The notes under the pieces are model-generated. The model worked only from the letters and a program-made list of their open reading frames with translations, was not told the origin of the DNA and searched no databases. Below, in pieces: positions 17,192 through 24,893 of a stretch of 36,045 nucleotides of DNA (its first letter is position 1; every line of letters starts with the position of its first letter). This stretch comes from an uncultured bacterium (GTDB lineage: Bacteria; Bacteroidota; Bacteroidia; Bacteroidales; Muribaculaceae), in contig CAJMNI010000023.1 of assembly GCA_905214735.1 (NCBI GenBank), positions 1 to 36,045 of the forward strand. Reading direction: 5' to 3'. The position numbers were made by a program, and so were the translations under genes.

Positions 17192-18049
17192 TTATTTGTG
17201 GGTTGCTGCGAATGTAGCTACGATGCTGAAACCGATTTCGTCGATAGCGTAGGTAAGGTTGTCGATCTTGTTGGTGAAGAAGTTGTAGGAGATAACGGCG
17301 AAGGCACCGGTGCAGATACCGAAGGCGGTGTTCACAAGGGCCTCGGAGATACCGGTGGAGAGCTCTGTGGAGTCAGGCGAACCGGAGGATGCAAGAGCCT
17401 GGAACGACTTGATCATACCCATAACGGTTCCGAGAAGTCCGACGAGTGTACCGAGAGTTGTGAGAGTAGCGATGATGGGGAGGTTCTGCGACAGACCCGG
17501 CATTTCGAGAGCTGTAGCCTCTTCTACCTCGTTGCGGAGGGTTGTGAGTTTCTGCTCTTTGCTGAGAGTCGTGTTGGCGTCCATCTCTTTGTAGCGAACG
17601 AGAGTGTTGTAAACAACCGATGCTACGGAACCCTTTTGGGTTTTGCAACGCTGCATGGCCTTGTCGATGTTGTTGTCGGCGAGATCAGCCTTGATGTCAG
17701 CGACAAACTTTGTGGTGTTGCCCTTGCCCGAAGCGGAGCTGATGGCGATCCAACGCTCGATCGAGAGAACGATAACGGTGAGAAGAAGAGTCATAAGGAT
17801 AGGCACGATGAAGCCGCCCTTGTAGACTGTACCGGCGAGGTTGAGGGGATGACCGTCGGTTGTGCCGCCTTCGAAGTTGCCGGAGGCTCCCATACCGAAG
17901 ATGAAGATGCAGACTGCTGCAACTGCGCATGCGCAAATCACGAGGAATGCGTTCTTGATGCCGCGAACGTTGCTGATTTTTTCCTCTTTTTTAACTTTGG
18001 CTGCTGCGGTGGGTTTGGGTGCCGGAGCCATAGGTTTCTGAGATTCCAT
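17192..18049 (-). CDS. exbB: ExbB/TolQ/MotA-family proton channel
   Basis: 285 residues from the chosen start. An Ala/Pro/Lys-rich cytoplasmic leader (MESQKPMAPAPKP) precedes three membrane helices. The channel core is FIVPILMTLLLTVIVLSIERW and then, near the C-terminus, LPIIATLTTLGTLVGLLGTV and EALVNTAFGICTGAFAVISY, both typical of ExbB/TolQ. It forms the pentameric inner-membrane channel around ExbD that energises TonB. An in-frame ATG at 18118 would add 23 basic residues; ATG 18049 is preferred because the N-terminus then matches the usual Bacteroidetes form. It is first in the operon. Confidence 0.92.
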   Translation of the reverse strand: MESQKPMAPAPKPTAAAKVKKEEKISNVRGIKNAFLVICACAVAAVCIFIFGMGASGNFEGGTTDGHPLNLAGTVYKGGFIVPILMTLLLTVIVLSIERWIAISSASGKGNTTKFVADIKADLADNNIDKAMQRCKTQKGSVASVVYNTLVRYKEMDANTTLSKEQKLTTLRNEVEEATALEMPGLSQNLPIIATLTTLGTLVGLLGTVMGMIKSFQALASSGSPDSTELSTGISEALVNTAFGICTGAFAVISYNFFTNKIDNLTYAIDEIGFSIVATFAATHK

Positions 18050-18303
18050 ACTCGTTTTGAATTTTTTGTTTAAATGATTATTAAAATGAGATTTAACTTT
18101 TTGTTTCAATAATTGCACACGATTGCGAGACCTACGGTATCCGAGTCCTCATGGTCGTGTTTGGGTTGTTTTAATGATCCGATAACCGGGTCAGATGTTT
18201 TCAGGTTATTTCGATTTCTCTTTTACCTTGGATTTATGCGGCGCGGTCGCACTCTTGTGGTGTTGAGTCGCATGGCATTTGTCACCTTTTGGGTTCCGCA
18301 ATG

Positions 18304-18334
18304 CAAAATTACTATTTTTTTTATACAATGCAAT
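18304..18334 (-). promoter_or_regulatory. Candidate promoter of the exbB-exbD-exbD-tonB operon
   Basis: Minus-strand TAATTTTG (18311-18304) matches the -7 element. ATTG (18334-18331), 19 bases upstream, is a one-base variant of the -33 TTTG. The leader to exbB would be about 250 bases. Confidence 0.5.
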
Positions 18335-18462
18335 ACCCCATTGAGGATTTTTAAAGATAAAGACTCAAAATTTCCTTTCATTAGCATAAAAAGGAGGAGG
18401 ATTTAGTGTTTTTCAACATATTTTTGTCAAAATGATACAACTTTTTCGAACCTCTCGATGAG

Positions 18463-18500
18463 GAAAAAAAGCCGGCCTTCCGCAATCGGGAAGGCCGGCT
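18463..18500 (-). terminator. Intrinsic terminator of pgk
   Basis: Twelve-base perfect stem AGCCGGCCTTCC / GGAAGGCCGGCT with a seven-base loop, followed on the minus strand by seven to eight Ts (18470-18463). It lies about 50 bases after the pgk stop. Confidence 0.95.
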
Positions 18501-18549
18501 CTATGCTTATGCCGGCAATATGAGTCCGGCCGATATAGGGTTCGGGATA

Positions 18550-19800
18550 TTAATCCTCCACGGCAGCCACGCCGGGGAGCGTCTTGCCCTCGATAGCCTC
18601 GAGAAGGGCGCCGCCGCCGGTGGAGACATAGCTTACGGAGTCGGCGAGGCCGAACTTGTTGACGCAAGCCACGGAGTCGCCGCCGCCTACGAGAGAGAAG
18701 GCGCCGTTGTCGGTTGCTTCAACGATTGCTTCGGCGATGGCGCGCGAGCCTTTGGTGAAGTTGTCGAACTCGAACACGCCGGCAGGACCGTTCCAGAGGA
18801 TTGTCTTGGCGGGAACGATAACCTTGCGGAATTCGAGGATCGAGTCGGGACCGGCGTCGAGGCCTTCCCATCCGTCGGGAATATTCATCACGGAGCAAAC
18901 CTGGGTGTTGGCGTCGTTGCTGAAGGCGTCGGCAGCCACGCAGTCTGTGCCGAGCACGAGGTTCACACCTTTCTCTTTGGCCAACTTGATGATGTCGAGG
19001 GCGAGGTCGAGCTTGTCGTCTTCAACGATCGAGTTACCGATCTTGCCCCCCTGGGCTTTGGCAAACGTATAGGTCATGCCGCCGCAGAGGATGAGGTTGT
19101 CGACCTTGTCCATGAGGTTCTCGATGATGCCGATCTTTGTCGACACTTTCGAACCGCCCATGATGGCGGTGAAGGGGCGCTTGATGTCTTTGAGGATATT
19201 GTCGACTGCCTTGACCTCTTTCTCCATGAGGAAGCCGAGCATCTTGCTGTCTTTGTCGAAATAATCGGCGATCACGGCTGTGGAGGCGTGACGGCGGTGA
19301 GCTGTGCCGAATGCGTCGTTGACATAAACGTCGGCATAGCTTGCGAGAGTCTTGGCGAATTCCTTCTGGCTCTCTTTCATGGCCTTCTTGGCTGCGTCAT
19401 AATCGGGGTCGTTCTTGTCGATGCCCACGGGTTTGCCCTCCTCTTCGGGATAGAAGCGGAGGTTTTCGAGCAGGAGAACTTCGCCGGGCTTGAGCTCCTT
19501 GGCAGCCTCCTGAGCTTTCATGCAGTCGGGAGCGAACTTCACGTCGCGGCCGAGGGCTTTGGCCACGGCGTCGCGGATCTGAAGCAGGGAGAGCTTGGGG
19601 TTGACTTTCCCTTTTGGTTTGCCCATGTGCGACATGAGGATCAGCGAGCCGCCGTCGTCAAGAATTTTCTTGAGGGTGGGGAGGGCGCCGCGGATGCGGG
19701 TGTCGTCGGTGATGTTTCCGTTCTCATCGAGGGGCACGTTGAAGTCTACCCTCACGATGGCTTTCTTTCCTTTGAAATTGTAATCTTCGATTTTAGCCAT
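18550..19800 (-). CDS. pgk: Phosphoglycerate kinase
   Basis: Glycolytic enzyme making ATP and 3-phosphoglycerate from 1,3-bisphosphoglycerate. 416 residues, full length. Signature blocks: VRVDFNVPLDENG near the start, LILMSHMGKPKGK, FGTAHRRHAS, FTAIMGGSKVSTKIG, ILWNGPAGVFEF and the nucleotide-binding SLVGGGDSVA near the C-terminus. It is monocistronic, with its own promoter (19930-19962) and terminator. Confidence 0.98.
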   Translation of the reverse strand: MAKIEDYNFKGKKAIVRVDFNVPLDENGNITDDTRIRGALPTLKKILDDGGSLILMSHMGKPKGKVNPKLSLLQIRDAVAKALGRDVKFAPDCMKAQEAAKELKPGEVLLLENLRFYPEEEGKPVGIDKNDPDYDAAKKAMKESQKEFAKTLASYADVYVNDAFGTAHRRHASTAVIADYFDKDSKMLGFLMEKEVKAVDNILKDIKRPFTAIMGGSKVSTKIGIIENLMDKVDNLILCGGMTYTFAKAQGGKIGNSIVEDDKLDLALDIIKLAKEKGVNLVLGTDCVAADAFSNDANTQVCSVMNIPDGWEGLDAGPDSILEFRKVIVPAKTILWNGPAGVFEFDNFTKGSRAIAEAIVEATDNGAFSLVGGGDSVACVNKFGLADSVSYVSTGGGALLEAIEGKTLPGVAAVED

Positions 19801-19929
19801 TTCTTTATCTTTGGGTTTTGTTTTCTTTAACTTTTATCTTGTTGATGTTTTTATCCTTAGATCATTGTCTGCGGCGACGTCGCGGAGGCGTCGGGGCGGT
19901 GTGTGTCGGTCATAGCATCAGTTCAGCTG

Positions 19930-19962
19930 CAAAATTACTAAAAATTTGGCTATGTTTCCAAA
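19930..19962 (-). promoter_or_regulatory. Promoter of pgk
   Basis: Minus-strand TTTG (19962-19959), 21 bases, TAATTTTG (19937-19930). The -7 lies in one arm (19928-19939) of a 12-base inverted repeat whose other arm (19969-19980) contains the -7 of the divergent gene. The leader before the pgk ATG is about 125 bases. Confidence 0.65.
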
Positions 19963-19978
19963 ATTTGGAGTAATTTTG
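19945..19978 (+). promoter_or_regulatory. Promoter of the kinase-RapZ fusion operon
   Basis: TTTG (19945-19948), 22 bases, TAATTTTG (19971-19978). It interleaves with the divergent pgk promoter, so the two polymerases would compete for one 50-base segment. A purine-rich AAGGAGAT (19998-20005) lies upstream of ATG 20022. Confidence 0.6.
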
Positions 19979-20021
19979 CATCTCATATTATAACAATTAA
20001 GGAGATAGAAGCTGATAAAAA

Positions 20022-21470
20022 ATGAGCGTGATTAACATACTTTCAGAAATGTATGTCGAAACGTTTGGCGCTGAGCCGGTGTCGGTGGTTAGATTGCCCG
20101 GAGCCGGAGGCGACAGGATTTATTACCGACTGCAGGGTTCTGACTCAAAGAGTGCGATCGGAGTTGATTGCGATGTGGAACGCGACGGCCGAGCCTTCGT
20201 CGGTCTTGCCCGTGCATTCGGAGAAGCCGGAATCGGAGTTCCCCGCGTTTATCTCGCGGCTTCCGATTTTTCCGCGTATCTGCAGGAGGATCTCTGCGAT
20301 TTGCAACTATTCTCTCTGATTGAGCGCCGGCGCAAAGAGAAAAGCGAGGAGACAGGAATGATCGCGCAGGAATATGTGGAGAAATCGCTTCGCGAGCTGG
20401 CGAAGATGCAGACGCTTCCGACTGACATTTACCGACAGCATCTCGCTTATCCCGACTTTTCTGCCCGACAGGCCAAATATGACCTCAACTATTTCAAATA
20501 TGAATTTGTGAAGCCGCTTGGCCTCCCCTTCGACGAGGAGGCGCTCGAAGATGACTTCGAACGGCTTGCCGGAAGGTTGGTGTCGACCGGCCGCGACCGC
20601 TGGGGCTTCATGTATCGCGACTTCCAGAGCCGCAACGTGATGATCAGCGACAGCCATGTGAGATTTATCGACTTTCAGGGAGGGCGGATGGGTCCGTCGA
20701 TCTACGATGCCGTGTCATTTCTCTGGCAGGCGAAAGCAGGTTTTTCGCCGGAATTCCGCACGAGGATGCTTCATGTCTATGCCGATGCCTATTCCGAGGC
20801 GCGCGGCGGGAAGGTAGCGGCCGCCGACCTGCTTGAAGATCTGGATATGTTCGTGCTATTCCGCACGCTTCAGGTATTGGGGGCCTACGGTTTCCGGGGA
20901 CTTGTGGAGAAGAGGGCGCATTTTATAGAAAGCATTCCGGGAGCGCTTGCCAATCTCAGCCAACTCCTGGAGAAAGGTGCGCTCAACGATTATCCGGAGC
21001 TGAAGGAAACATGCGTAAAAATCCTTGCCGACGGCCGCTTCGAACCCGACGGGCACGAAGGTTTGCAGATAAAGGTGTTCAGCTTCTCATATAAAAAAGG
21101 ATACCCGGCAGATTTCACCGGCAACGGAGGAGGCTTCATGTTCGATTGCCGGGGAATGCACAATCCCGGGCGCTACGACGAGTATAAGCAGCTCACCGGA
21201 CTTGATCAGTCGGTGATCAGCTTCCTCGAAGAGAAAGGGGAGGTCGGTCCATTCTGCGACAAGGCGGTGGAGATCGTCGCTCCGTCAGTGGCGCGGTATC
21301 TTCAGCGCGGTTTCAGCGATCTCCAGGTCGGCTTCGGCTGCACGGGTGGCCGGCACCGGTCGGTCTATTGCGCCGAACGGACCGCTCGCCTTCTCAAAGA
21401 GCGGTTTCCGGAGGCTATCGTAAGAGTAATTCATCGCGAGCATTCTATTGATAAAGTCTTAAAGGAATAG
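20022..21470 (+). CDS. AmgK-like sugar kinase fused to a RapZ C-terminal domain
   Basis: 482 residues, two domains. Residues about 1-335 are an aminoglycoside-phosphotransferase-type kinase: the catalytic loop is MYRDFQSRNVM (Asp200, Asn205) and the metal-binding Asp217 is in FIDFQGG. This matches the AmgK type, which phosphorylates the anomeric position of MurNAc/GlcNAc in peptidoglycan recycling. Residues about 348-482 are a RapZ C-terminal domain (KVFSFSYKKGYP, FDCRGMHNPG, GFGCTGGRHRSVYCAE at 438-451). In E. coli RapZ this part senses glucosamine-6-phosphate and binds GlmZ/GlmY RNA. The RapZ N-terminal P-loop half is absent, replaced by the kinase. The next gene, three bases away, is a MurU-like nucleotidyltransferase, which supports the sugar assignment. 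Substrate and any RNA binding are inference. Confidence 0.88.
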   Translation: MSVINILSEMYVETFGAEPVSVVRLPGAGGDRIYYRLQGSDSKSAIGVDCDVERDGRAFVGLARAFGEAGIGVPRVYLAASDFSAYLQEDLCDLQLFSLIERRRKEKSEETGMIAQEYVEKSLRELAKMQTLPTDIYRQHLAYPDFSARQAKYDLNYFKYEFVKPLGLPFDEEALEDDFERLAGRLVSTGRDRWGFMYRDFQSRNVMISDSHVRFIDFQGGRMGPSIYDAVSFLWQAKAGFSPEFRTRMLHVYADAYSEARGGKVAAADLLEDLDMFVLFRTLQVLGAYGFRGLVEKRAHFIESIPGALANLSQLLEKGALNDYPELKETCVKILADGRFEPDGHEGLQIKVFSFSYKKGYPADFTGNGGGFMFDCRGMHNPGRYDEYKQLTGLDQSVISFLEEKGEVGPFCDKAVEIVAPSVARYLQRGFSDLQVGFGCTGGRHRSVYCAERTARLLKERFPEAIVRVIHREHSIDKVLKE

Positions 21471-21473
21471 AAG

Positions 21474-22274
21474 ATGAAAGCTATGATAATGGCGGCCGGG
21501 CTGGGCACCAGACTGCGTCCGTGGACTCTGGAGCATCCGAAGGCGCTCGTGCCGGTCGGAGGCGTGCCTATGCTCGAACGGGTGATCGTAAGGCTTCGTG
21601 ACGAGGGTTTTGACTATATTGTGGTCAATGTGCATCACTTCGCGGATCAGATTGTCGATTTTCTTGCTTCGCGCGATTTCGGCGTGGAGGTGAGAATCAG
21701 TGATGAAAGCGGACTGCTGCTCGACACCGGTGGCGCTATCGTCAAGGCGGCCTCTATGCTCATAGAACGCGATGACGAACCTTTCCTCGTTCACAATGTC
21801 GACATCCTCAGCAACGCACCGCTCCGCCAACTGATTGAGCGGCAGAAGCAATCGGAGCGCGGCATTCTGCTGCTTACGAGCGGCCGGAATTCGACTCGCA
21901 AATTAGTGTTCAATCCGGCCGGAGAGCTATGCGGCTGGCATCGCATCGACAACGCGCAATACCGGCCCGACGGGTTCCGCCCCGCTCCCTCTGATTCGGA
22001 AGAGGCTTTCAGCGGGATATATGTCTTTGACTCAGATGCCTTGCGGTCGCTATGCGATTACAGCCGGAGAATCGGAAAAGAGGCGTTTCCGATAATGGAC
22101 TATTTCATGGAAATGGCGAAGTCTGCCGGCGTCGCTAAGGGGGCTGCCCACGGAAGCGACCTTCCAGAAGTCTCGATAGGGAGGTATTTCCTTGAAGACT
22201 TGCGGCTTATAGACATAGGACGCCCGGAAACGCTCAACGAGGCCAGAAACCTCTTTGATCATTCCCGGGTGTGA
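21474..22274 (+). CDS. Sugar-1-phosphate nucleotidyltransferase, MurU-like
   Basis: 266 residues. The N-terminal NTP-transferase signature is MAAGLGTRLRPWTLEHPKAL, followed by VVNVHHFADQIVDFL, the glycine pair in LLDTGGAIVKA, VHNVDILSN with the metal-binding Asp, and EAFSGIYVFD. There is no left-handed beta-helix acyltransferase domain, so it is not GlmU. Length and motifs fit MurU (UDP-MurNAc from MurNAc-1-phosphate), which in Pseudomonas acts directly after AmgK; a mannose- or glucose-1-phosphate enzyme is the alternative. Placement three bases behind the AmgK-like gene favours the MurU reading. Confidence 0.85.
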   Translation: MKAMIMAAGLGTRLRPWTLEHPKALVPVGGVPMLERVIVRLRDEGFDYIVVNVHHFADQIVDFLASRDFGVEVRISDESGLLLDTGGAIVKAASMLIERDDEPFLVHNVDILSNAPLRQLIERQKQSERGILLLTSGRNSTRKLVFNPAGELCGWHRIDNAQYRPDGFRPAPSDSEEAFSGIYVFDSDALRSLCDYSRRIGKEAFPIMDYFMEMAKSAGVAKGAAHGSDLPEVSIGRYFLEDLRLIDIGRPETLNEARNLFDHSRV

Positions 22275-22301
22275 TACTTTCCGCTGAATGTCGGAAAGTC
22301 G

Positions 22302-22499
22302 TTATTGAAAATGATGTGACGCCTTCCTGCGATAGCTTTCGTTTTTGCGGGTGGTGTTATATTGGAAAATGCAGCCGAGGATAAGGAAAAGTATAGAAAG
22401 TCCGCCTAAAAGCCAGGTAACTGCAACACCGGTTGTGAAACAGGAAACGATCAGGAGAATCGATCCGACAACGTAAGATATGATGGATAATGTCTTCAT
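22302..22499 (-). CDS. Small two-helix membrane protein
   Basis: 65 residues. Two helices (about 5-22 and 27-45) are followed by a basic tail (RKNESYRRKASHH). It converges on the nucleotidyltransferase gene and lies downstream of prfA, separated from it by a 20-base-pair hairpin, so it is probably a separate transcript. No promoter match was found. Real but uncharacterised is the best reading. Confidence 0.6.
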   Translation of the reverse strand: MKTLSIISYVVGSILLIVSCFTTGVAVTWLLGGLSILFLILGCIFQYNTTRKNESYRRKASHHFQ

Positions 22500-22535
22500 A
22501 GCTGATTAAATTAGATAATGTGATTTATCCTTATA

Positions 22536-22580
22536 ACACGTGGGGAGGGGCAAAGGATTGCTTTGCTCCTCCCCGCGTGT
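22536..22580. terminator. Very long hairpin downstream of prfA
   Basis: Twenty-base arms (22536-22555 and 22561-22580) pair completely apart from two G-U wobbles around a GATTG loop. It lies about 60 bases after the prfA stop. Neither side has a strong T-run on the minus strand, so it may end transcription inefficiently or protect the 3' end of the prfA message. Confidence 0.65.
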
Positions 22581-22641
22581 AAGTTTTAACATTTTCTGCC
22601 GCTAAGCTTCCGAGTGATGGGCCGGTGGATTTCCCCGGGCG

Positions 22642-23757
22642 TCAGAGTTCCGAAGCCTTGAGTTTTTCGGCGTTCTCGGCCACTATGAGGCGGTCGATGC
22701 ATTCCTGGATGTCGCCGTTGACGAAAGCCTGCAGGTTGTAGATGGTATAATTTATACGGTGGTCGGTGATCCGGCCCTGCGGATAGTTGTAGGTGCGGAT
22801 TTTTGCCGAACGGTCGCCGGTCGATACCATAGTCTTTCTTTTCGAAGCGATATCGTCGAGATATTTCTGGTGCTCCTTGTCGTAGATGAAGCTGCGGAGG
22901 CGCGAGAGTGCGCGTTCCTTATTCTTCGGTTGGTCGCGGGTTTCGGTGCATTCGATGAGGATCTCCTCCGTCACACCGGTGTTGGGATTTTTCCAGTTAT
23001 ACCGAAGTCTGACGCCCGATTCCACCTTGTTGACGTTCTGGCCTCCGGCGCCGCCGCTTCTGAAAGTGTCCCAGCGTATCTCACCCTCGTGGATCTCCAC
23101 GTCGAACTCCTCGGCCTCGGGGAGTACGGCCACGGTGGCGGCAGATGTATGGACACGTCCCTGGGTTTCGGTGACCGGCACGCGCTGCACCCGGTGAACG
23201 CCGCTTTCATATTTCATGGTGCCGTAGACGTTGTCGCCGGTCAGAGAGAAAACAATCTCCTTATATCCTCCGGCGGCCCCCTCCGAAACTGAAGAGACGG
23301 CAAGCGCCCATCCTTTGGTTTCCGCAAATTTCTGATACATGCGGAAAAGGTCGCCTGCGAAGAGGGCAGCCTCGTCGCCGCCTGTGCCTCCGCGGATCTC
23401 CACAATGGCGTTTTTCGCATCGTCGGGGTCGGCCGGGATGAGCAGTATCTTGATTTGCTCCTCGAGACGGGGGATGGCCTGCGAGGCGTTTTCCATCTCC
23501 TCGCGGGCGAGCATGCGCATCTCCTCGTCTTGTTCGGAGGCGAGGATTTCCTTCGACTCCTCGATGCTGCGGAGAGCCTGCTCATATTCATGTTTCACGC
23601 GGAGAATCTCCTCGAGGTCATGATATTCCTTAGTCAGTTTCACATATCTTTTCTGGTCGGCGATCACACCGGGATCGGTGATCAGGGTCGACACTTCCTC
23701 GAAGCGGCCATCGAGACCGTCGAGGCGGGAAAGGAGCATATTTTCTGCCATGTTCAA
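22642..23757 (-). CDS. prfA: Peptide chain release factor 1
   Basis: Ribosome-bound factor that reads UAA/UAG and triggers peptide release. 371 residues. The GGQ catalytic motif is at 238-240 in FRSGGAGGQNVNKVESG. The type-1 block IRTYNYPQGRITDHRINYT near 310-328 and VPVTETQGRVHTSAATVAVLP near 193-213 separate it from RF2. Translation may start at the second in-frame ATG two codons later (MAENMLLSRL). It diverges from rpsP. Confidence 0.96.
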   Translation of the reverse strand: MNMAENMLLSRLDGLDGRFEEVSTLITDPGVIADQKRYVKLTKEYHDLEEILRVKHEYEQALRSIEESKEILASEQDEEMRMLAREEMENASQAIPRLEEQIKILLIPADPDDAKNAIVEIRGGTGGDEAALFAGDLFRMYQKFAETKGWALAVSSVSEGAAGGYKEIVFSLTGDNVYGTMKYESGVHRVQRVPVTETQGRVHTSAATVAVLPEAEEFDVEIHEGEIRWDTFRSGGAGGQNVNKVESGVRLRYNWKNPNTGVTEEILIECTETRDQPKNKERALSRLRSFIYDKEHQKYLDDIASKRKTMVSTGDRSAKIRTYNYPQGRITDHRINYTIYNLQAFVNGDIQECIDRLIVAENAEKLKASEL

Positions 23758-23837
23758 TTCTGGTTAGGGAGAGGGGAGAATTCAGGGTGAGTTGGAGAGT
23801 TAACGATATTAATAGAGGAGTGAGGGATTAACGGCTG

Positions 23838-23845
23838 CAAAATTA
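23838..23845 (-). promoter_or_regulatory. Candidate -7 element of prfA
   Basis: TAATTTTG on the minus strand, about 80 bases before the prfA start. No TTTG lies at the right distance upstream (ATTG at 23871-23868 is 22 bases away), so the match is partial. Confidence 0.45.
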
Positions 23846-23875
23846 CAAAAAGTATCAAAATAAAAATCAATAAAT

Positions 23876-23937
23876 TTTGGTAATTGTGGAAATAGCATTA
23901 ACTTTGCAGCCGGAAAACGCCGAAAGGCGCTGACCGG
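23876..23937 (+). promoter_or_regulatory. Promoter and hairpin leader of rpsP
   Basis: TTTG (23876-23879), 19 bases, TAACTTTG (23899-23906), an exact consensus. The leader begins with a nested stem: CCGG (23910-23913) pairs with CCGG (23934-23937) and encloses CGCC-GAAA-GGCG (23918-23929) with a GNRA tetraloop. Such a fold near the 5' end of an S16 message could be an autoregulatory site, but this is only a suggestion. Confidence 0.6.
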
Positions 23938-23981
23938 AAACAAAAATAAACCACATTCAATAACAAAAACCGGCAAGTTTT

Positions 23982-24533
23982 ATGGCAACAAAAATCAGAT
24001 TACAGCGTCATGGCCGCAAGGGCTACGCTTATTATCCTATTGTAGTCGCCGATAGCAGGGCACCACGTGATGGTAAATTTATTGAAAGGATAGGTTCTTA
24101 TAATCCGAACACTAATCCTGCTACAATAAGTTTAGACTTCGACCGTGCTTTGTATTGGGTAGAGGTAGGAGCAGTACCGACCGACACAGTTCGCAGCATT
24201 CTCTCGAAAGAGGGCGTCATGCTGATGAAGCACCTCAACGGAGGTGTTAAGAAAGGTGCTTTCGACCAGGCAGAGGCAGAACGTCGTTTCAACGCCTGGA
24301 AAGAGGCTCACAACAAAGGCGAAGAGGCAGCAAAAGCAAAACTCAATGCCAAGGCAGCTGAGGATGCAAAGGCTCGTTTCGAGGCCGAGGTTGAGAAGAA
24401 CCGTGTAAAGGGCGAGGCTGTGGCTAAGAAGAAAGCCGAGAAGCTCGCAGCAGAAGAGGCTGCCGCCAAGGCTGCTCTCGAGGCAGAGAATGCCGCCAAA
24501 GAGGCAGAGGCAGAAGCTCCCGCAGCAGAGTAA
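23982..24533 (+). CDS. rpsP: Ribosomal protein S16 with a long C-terminal tail
   Basis: 183 residues. The S16 core occupies about 1-85 (MATKIRLQRHGRKGYAYYPI, DSRAPRDGKFIERIGSYNP). It is followed by a roughly 100-residue tail rich in Ala, Lys and Glu that should form a long helix (about 100-175), ending in EAEAEAPAAE. S16 is about 80-90 residues in E. coli; the tail is common in Bacteroidetes. The first part of the gene uses more AT-rich codons than the tail. It is monocistronic, with promoter and terminator. Confidence 0.97.
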   Translation: MATKIRLQRHGRKGYAYYPIVVADSRAPRDGKFIERIGSYNPNTNPATISLDFDRALYWVEVGAVPTDTVRSILSKEGVMLMKHLNGGVKKGAFDQAEAERRFNAWKEAHNKGEEAAKAKLNAKAAEDAKARFEAEVEKNRVKGEAVAKKKAEKLAAEEAAAKAALEAENAAKEAEAEAPAAE

Positions 24534-24548
24534 TCCGCCATCCGTATT

Positions 24549-24586
24549 AAAAAAATCCGACGCCATTGCGGCGCCGGATTTTTTTT
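24549..24586 (+). terminator. Intrinsic terminator of rpsP
   Basis: Sixteen-base stem (AAAAAAATCCGACGCC against GGCGCCGGATTTTTTT) with one mismatch and a five-base loop, ending in eight Ts. It starts 16 bases after the rpsP stop. Confidence 0.95.
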
Positions 24587-24692
24587 ATGCCCGTATCTCT
24601 GCTCCAAATCGCTGCCATGAGGCCTCGGCTCCTATTTCCTCGCAAAAGAATCCGCGGATATTTGAATCCTTGATCTGAAGGGTCGGGGGCAT

Positions 24693-24719
24693 AAAAAAAG
24701 CAGCCTGAAAGGCTGCTTT
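24693..24719 (-). terminator. Intrinsic terminator of tRNA-Met
   Basis: Nine-base stem AAAGCAGCC / GGCTGCTTT with a TGAAA loop, followed on the minus strand by seven Ts (24699-24693). It lies five bases beyond the mature tRNA 3' end. Confidence 0.9.
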
Positions 24720-24723
24720 ATCG

Positions 24724-24797
24724 TAGCGGGACCGAGAATTGAACTCGGGACCTCCGGGTTATGAATCCGACGCTCTAACCAACTGAGCTATCCCGCC
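24724..24797 (-). tRNA. tRNA-Met (CAT anticodon)
   Basis: 74 bases without encoded CCA. On the minus strand the acceptor GGCGGGA pairs with TCCCGCT (G-U at the terminal pair). The D arm GCTC/GAGC, the anticodon loop TTCATAA (anticodon CAT) and the T arm CCGAG-TTCAATT-CTCGG are all present. The top of the anticodon stem has an A-C mismatch. An elongator methionine tRNA is most likely; a lysidine-modified isoleucine tRNA also carries CAT and cannot be excluded by eye. The initiator is unlikely because the three G-C pairs next to the loop are not all present. Confidence 0.93.
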
Positions 24798-24875
24798 TCG
24801 CGGCTTTGTTTCCGTTTTGCGAGTGCAAAGTTATATAAATTTTTTGAATTGGCAAAGTTTTTCGCGATTTTTCAC

Positions 24876-24883
24876 TAATTTTG
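24876..24883 (+). promoter_or_regulatory. Candidate -7 element giving a near-leaderless lipoprotein message
   Basis: TAATTTTG ends ten bases before ATG 24894. The expected -33 position has CAAA rather than TTTG. If used, the 5' leader would be only a few bases. Confidence 0.45.
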
Positions 24884-24893
24884 TGGTCGAATT

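Larger units (their letters stand above)
18050..18549. other. Intergenic region between exbB and pgk
   Basis: About 500 bases with no supported gene. It holds the exbB promoter (18304-18334), the pgk terminator (18463-18500), and between the promoter and exbB a leader of about 250 bases without an obvious riboswitch or strong hairpin. The short open frames here have no recognisable features. Confidence 0.6.

Noticed and set aside
18520..19830. 436-codon plus-strand frame
   Set aside because: Antisense to pgk; no recognisable motif.
24724..24797. Reading the tRNA as the initiator
   Set aside because: It has a paired G1-U72 end and lacks the three consecutive G-C pairs next to the anticodon loop.
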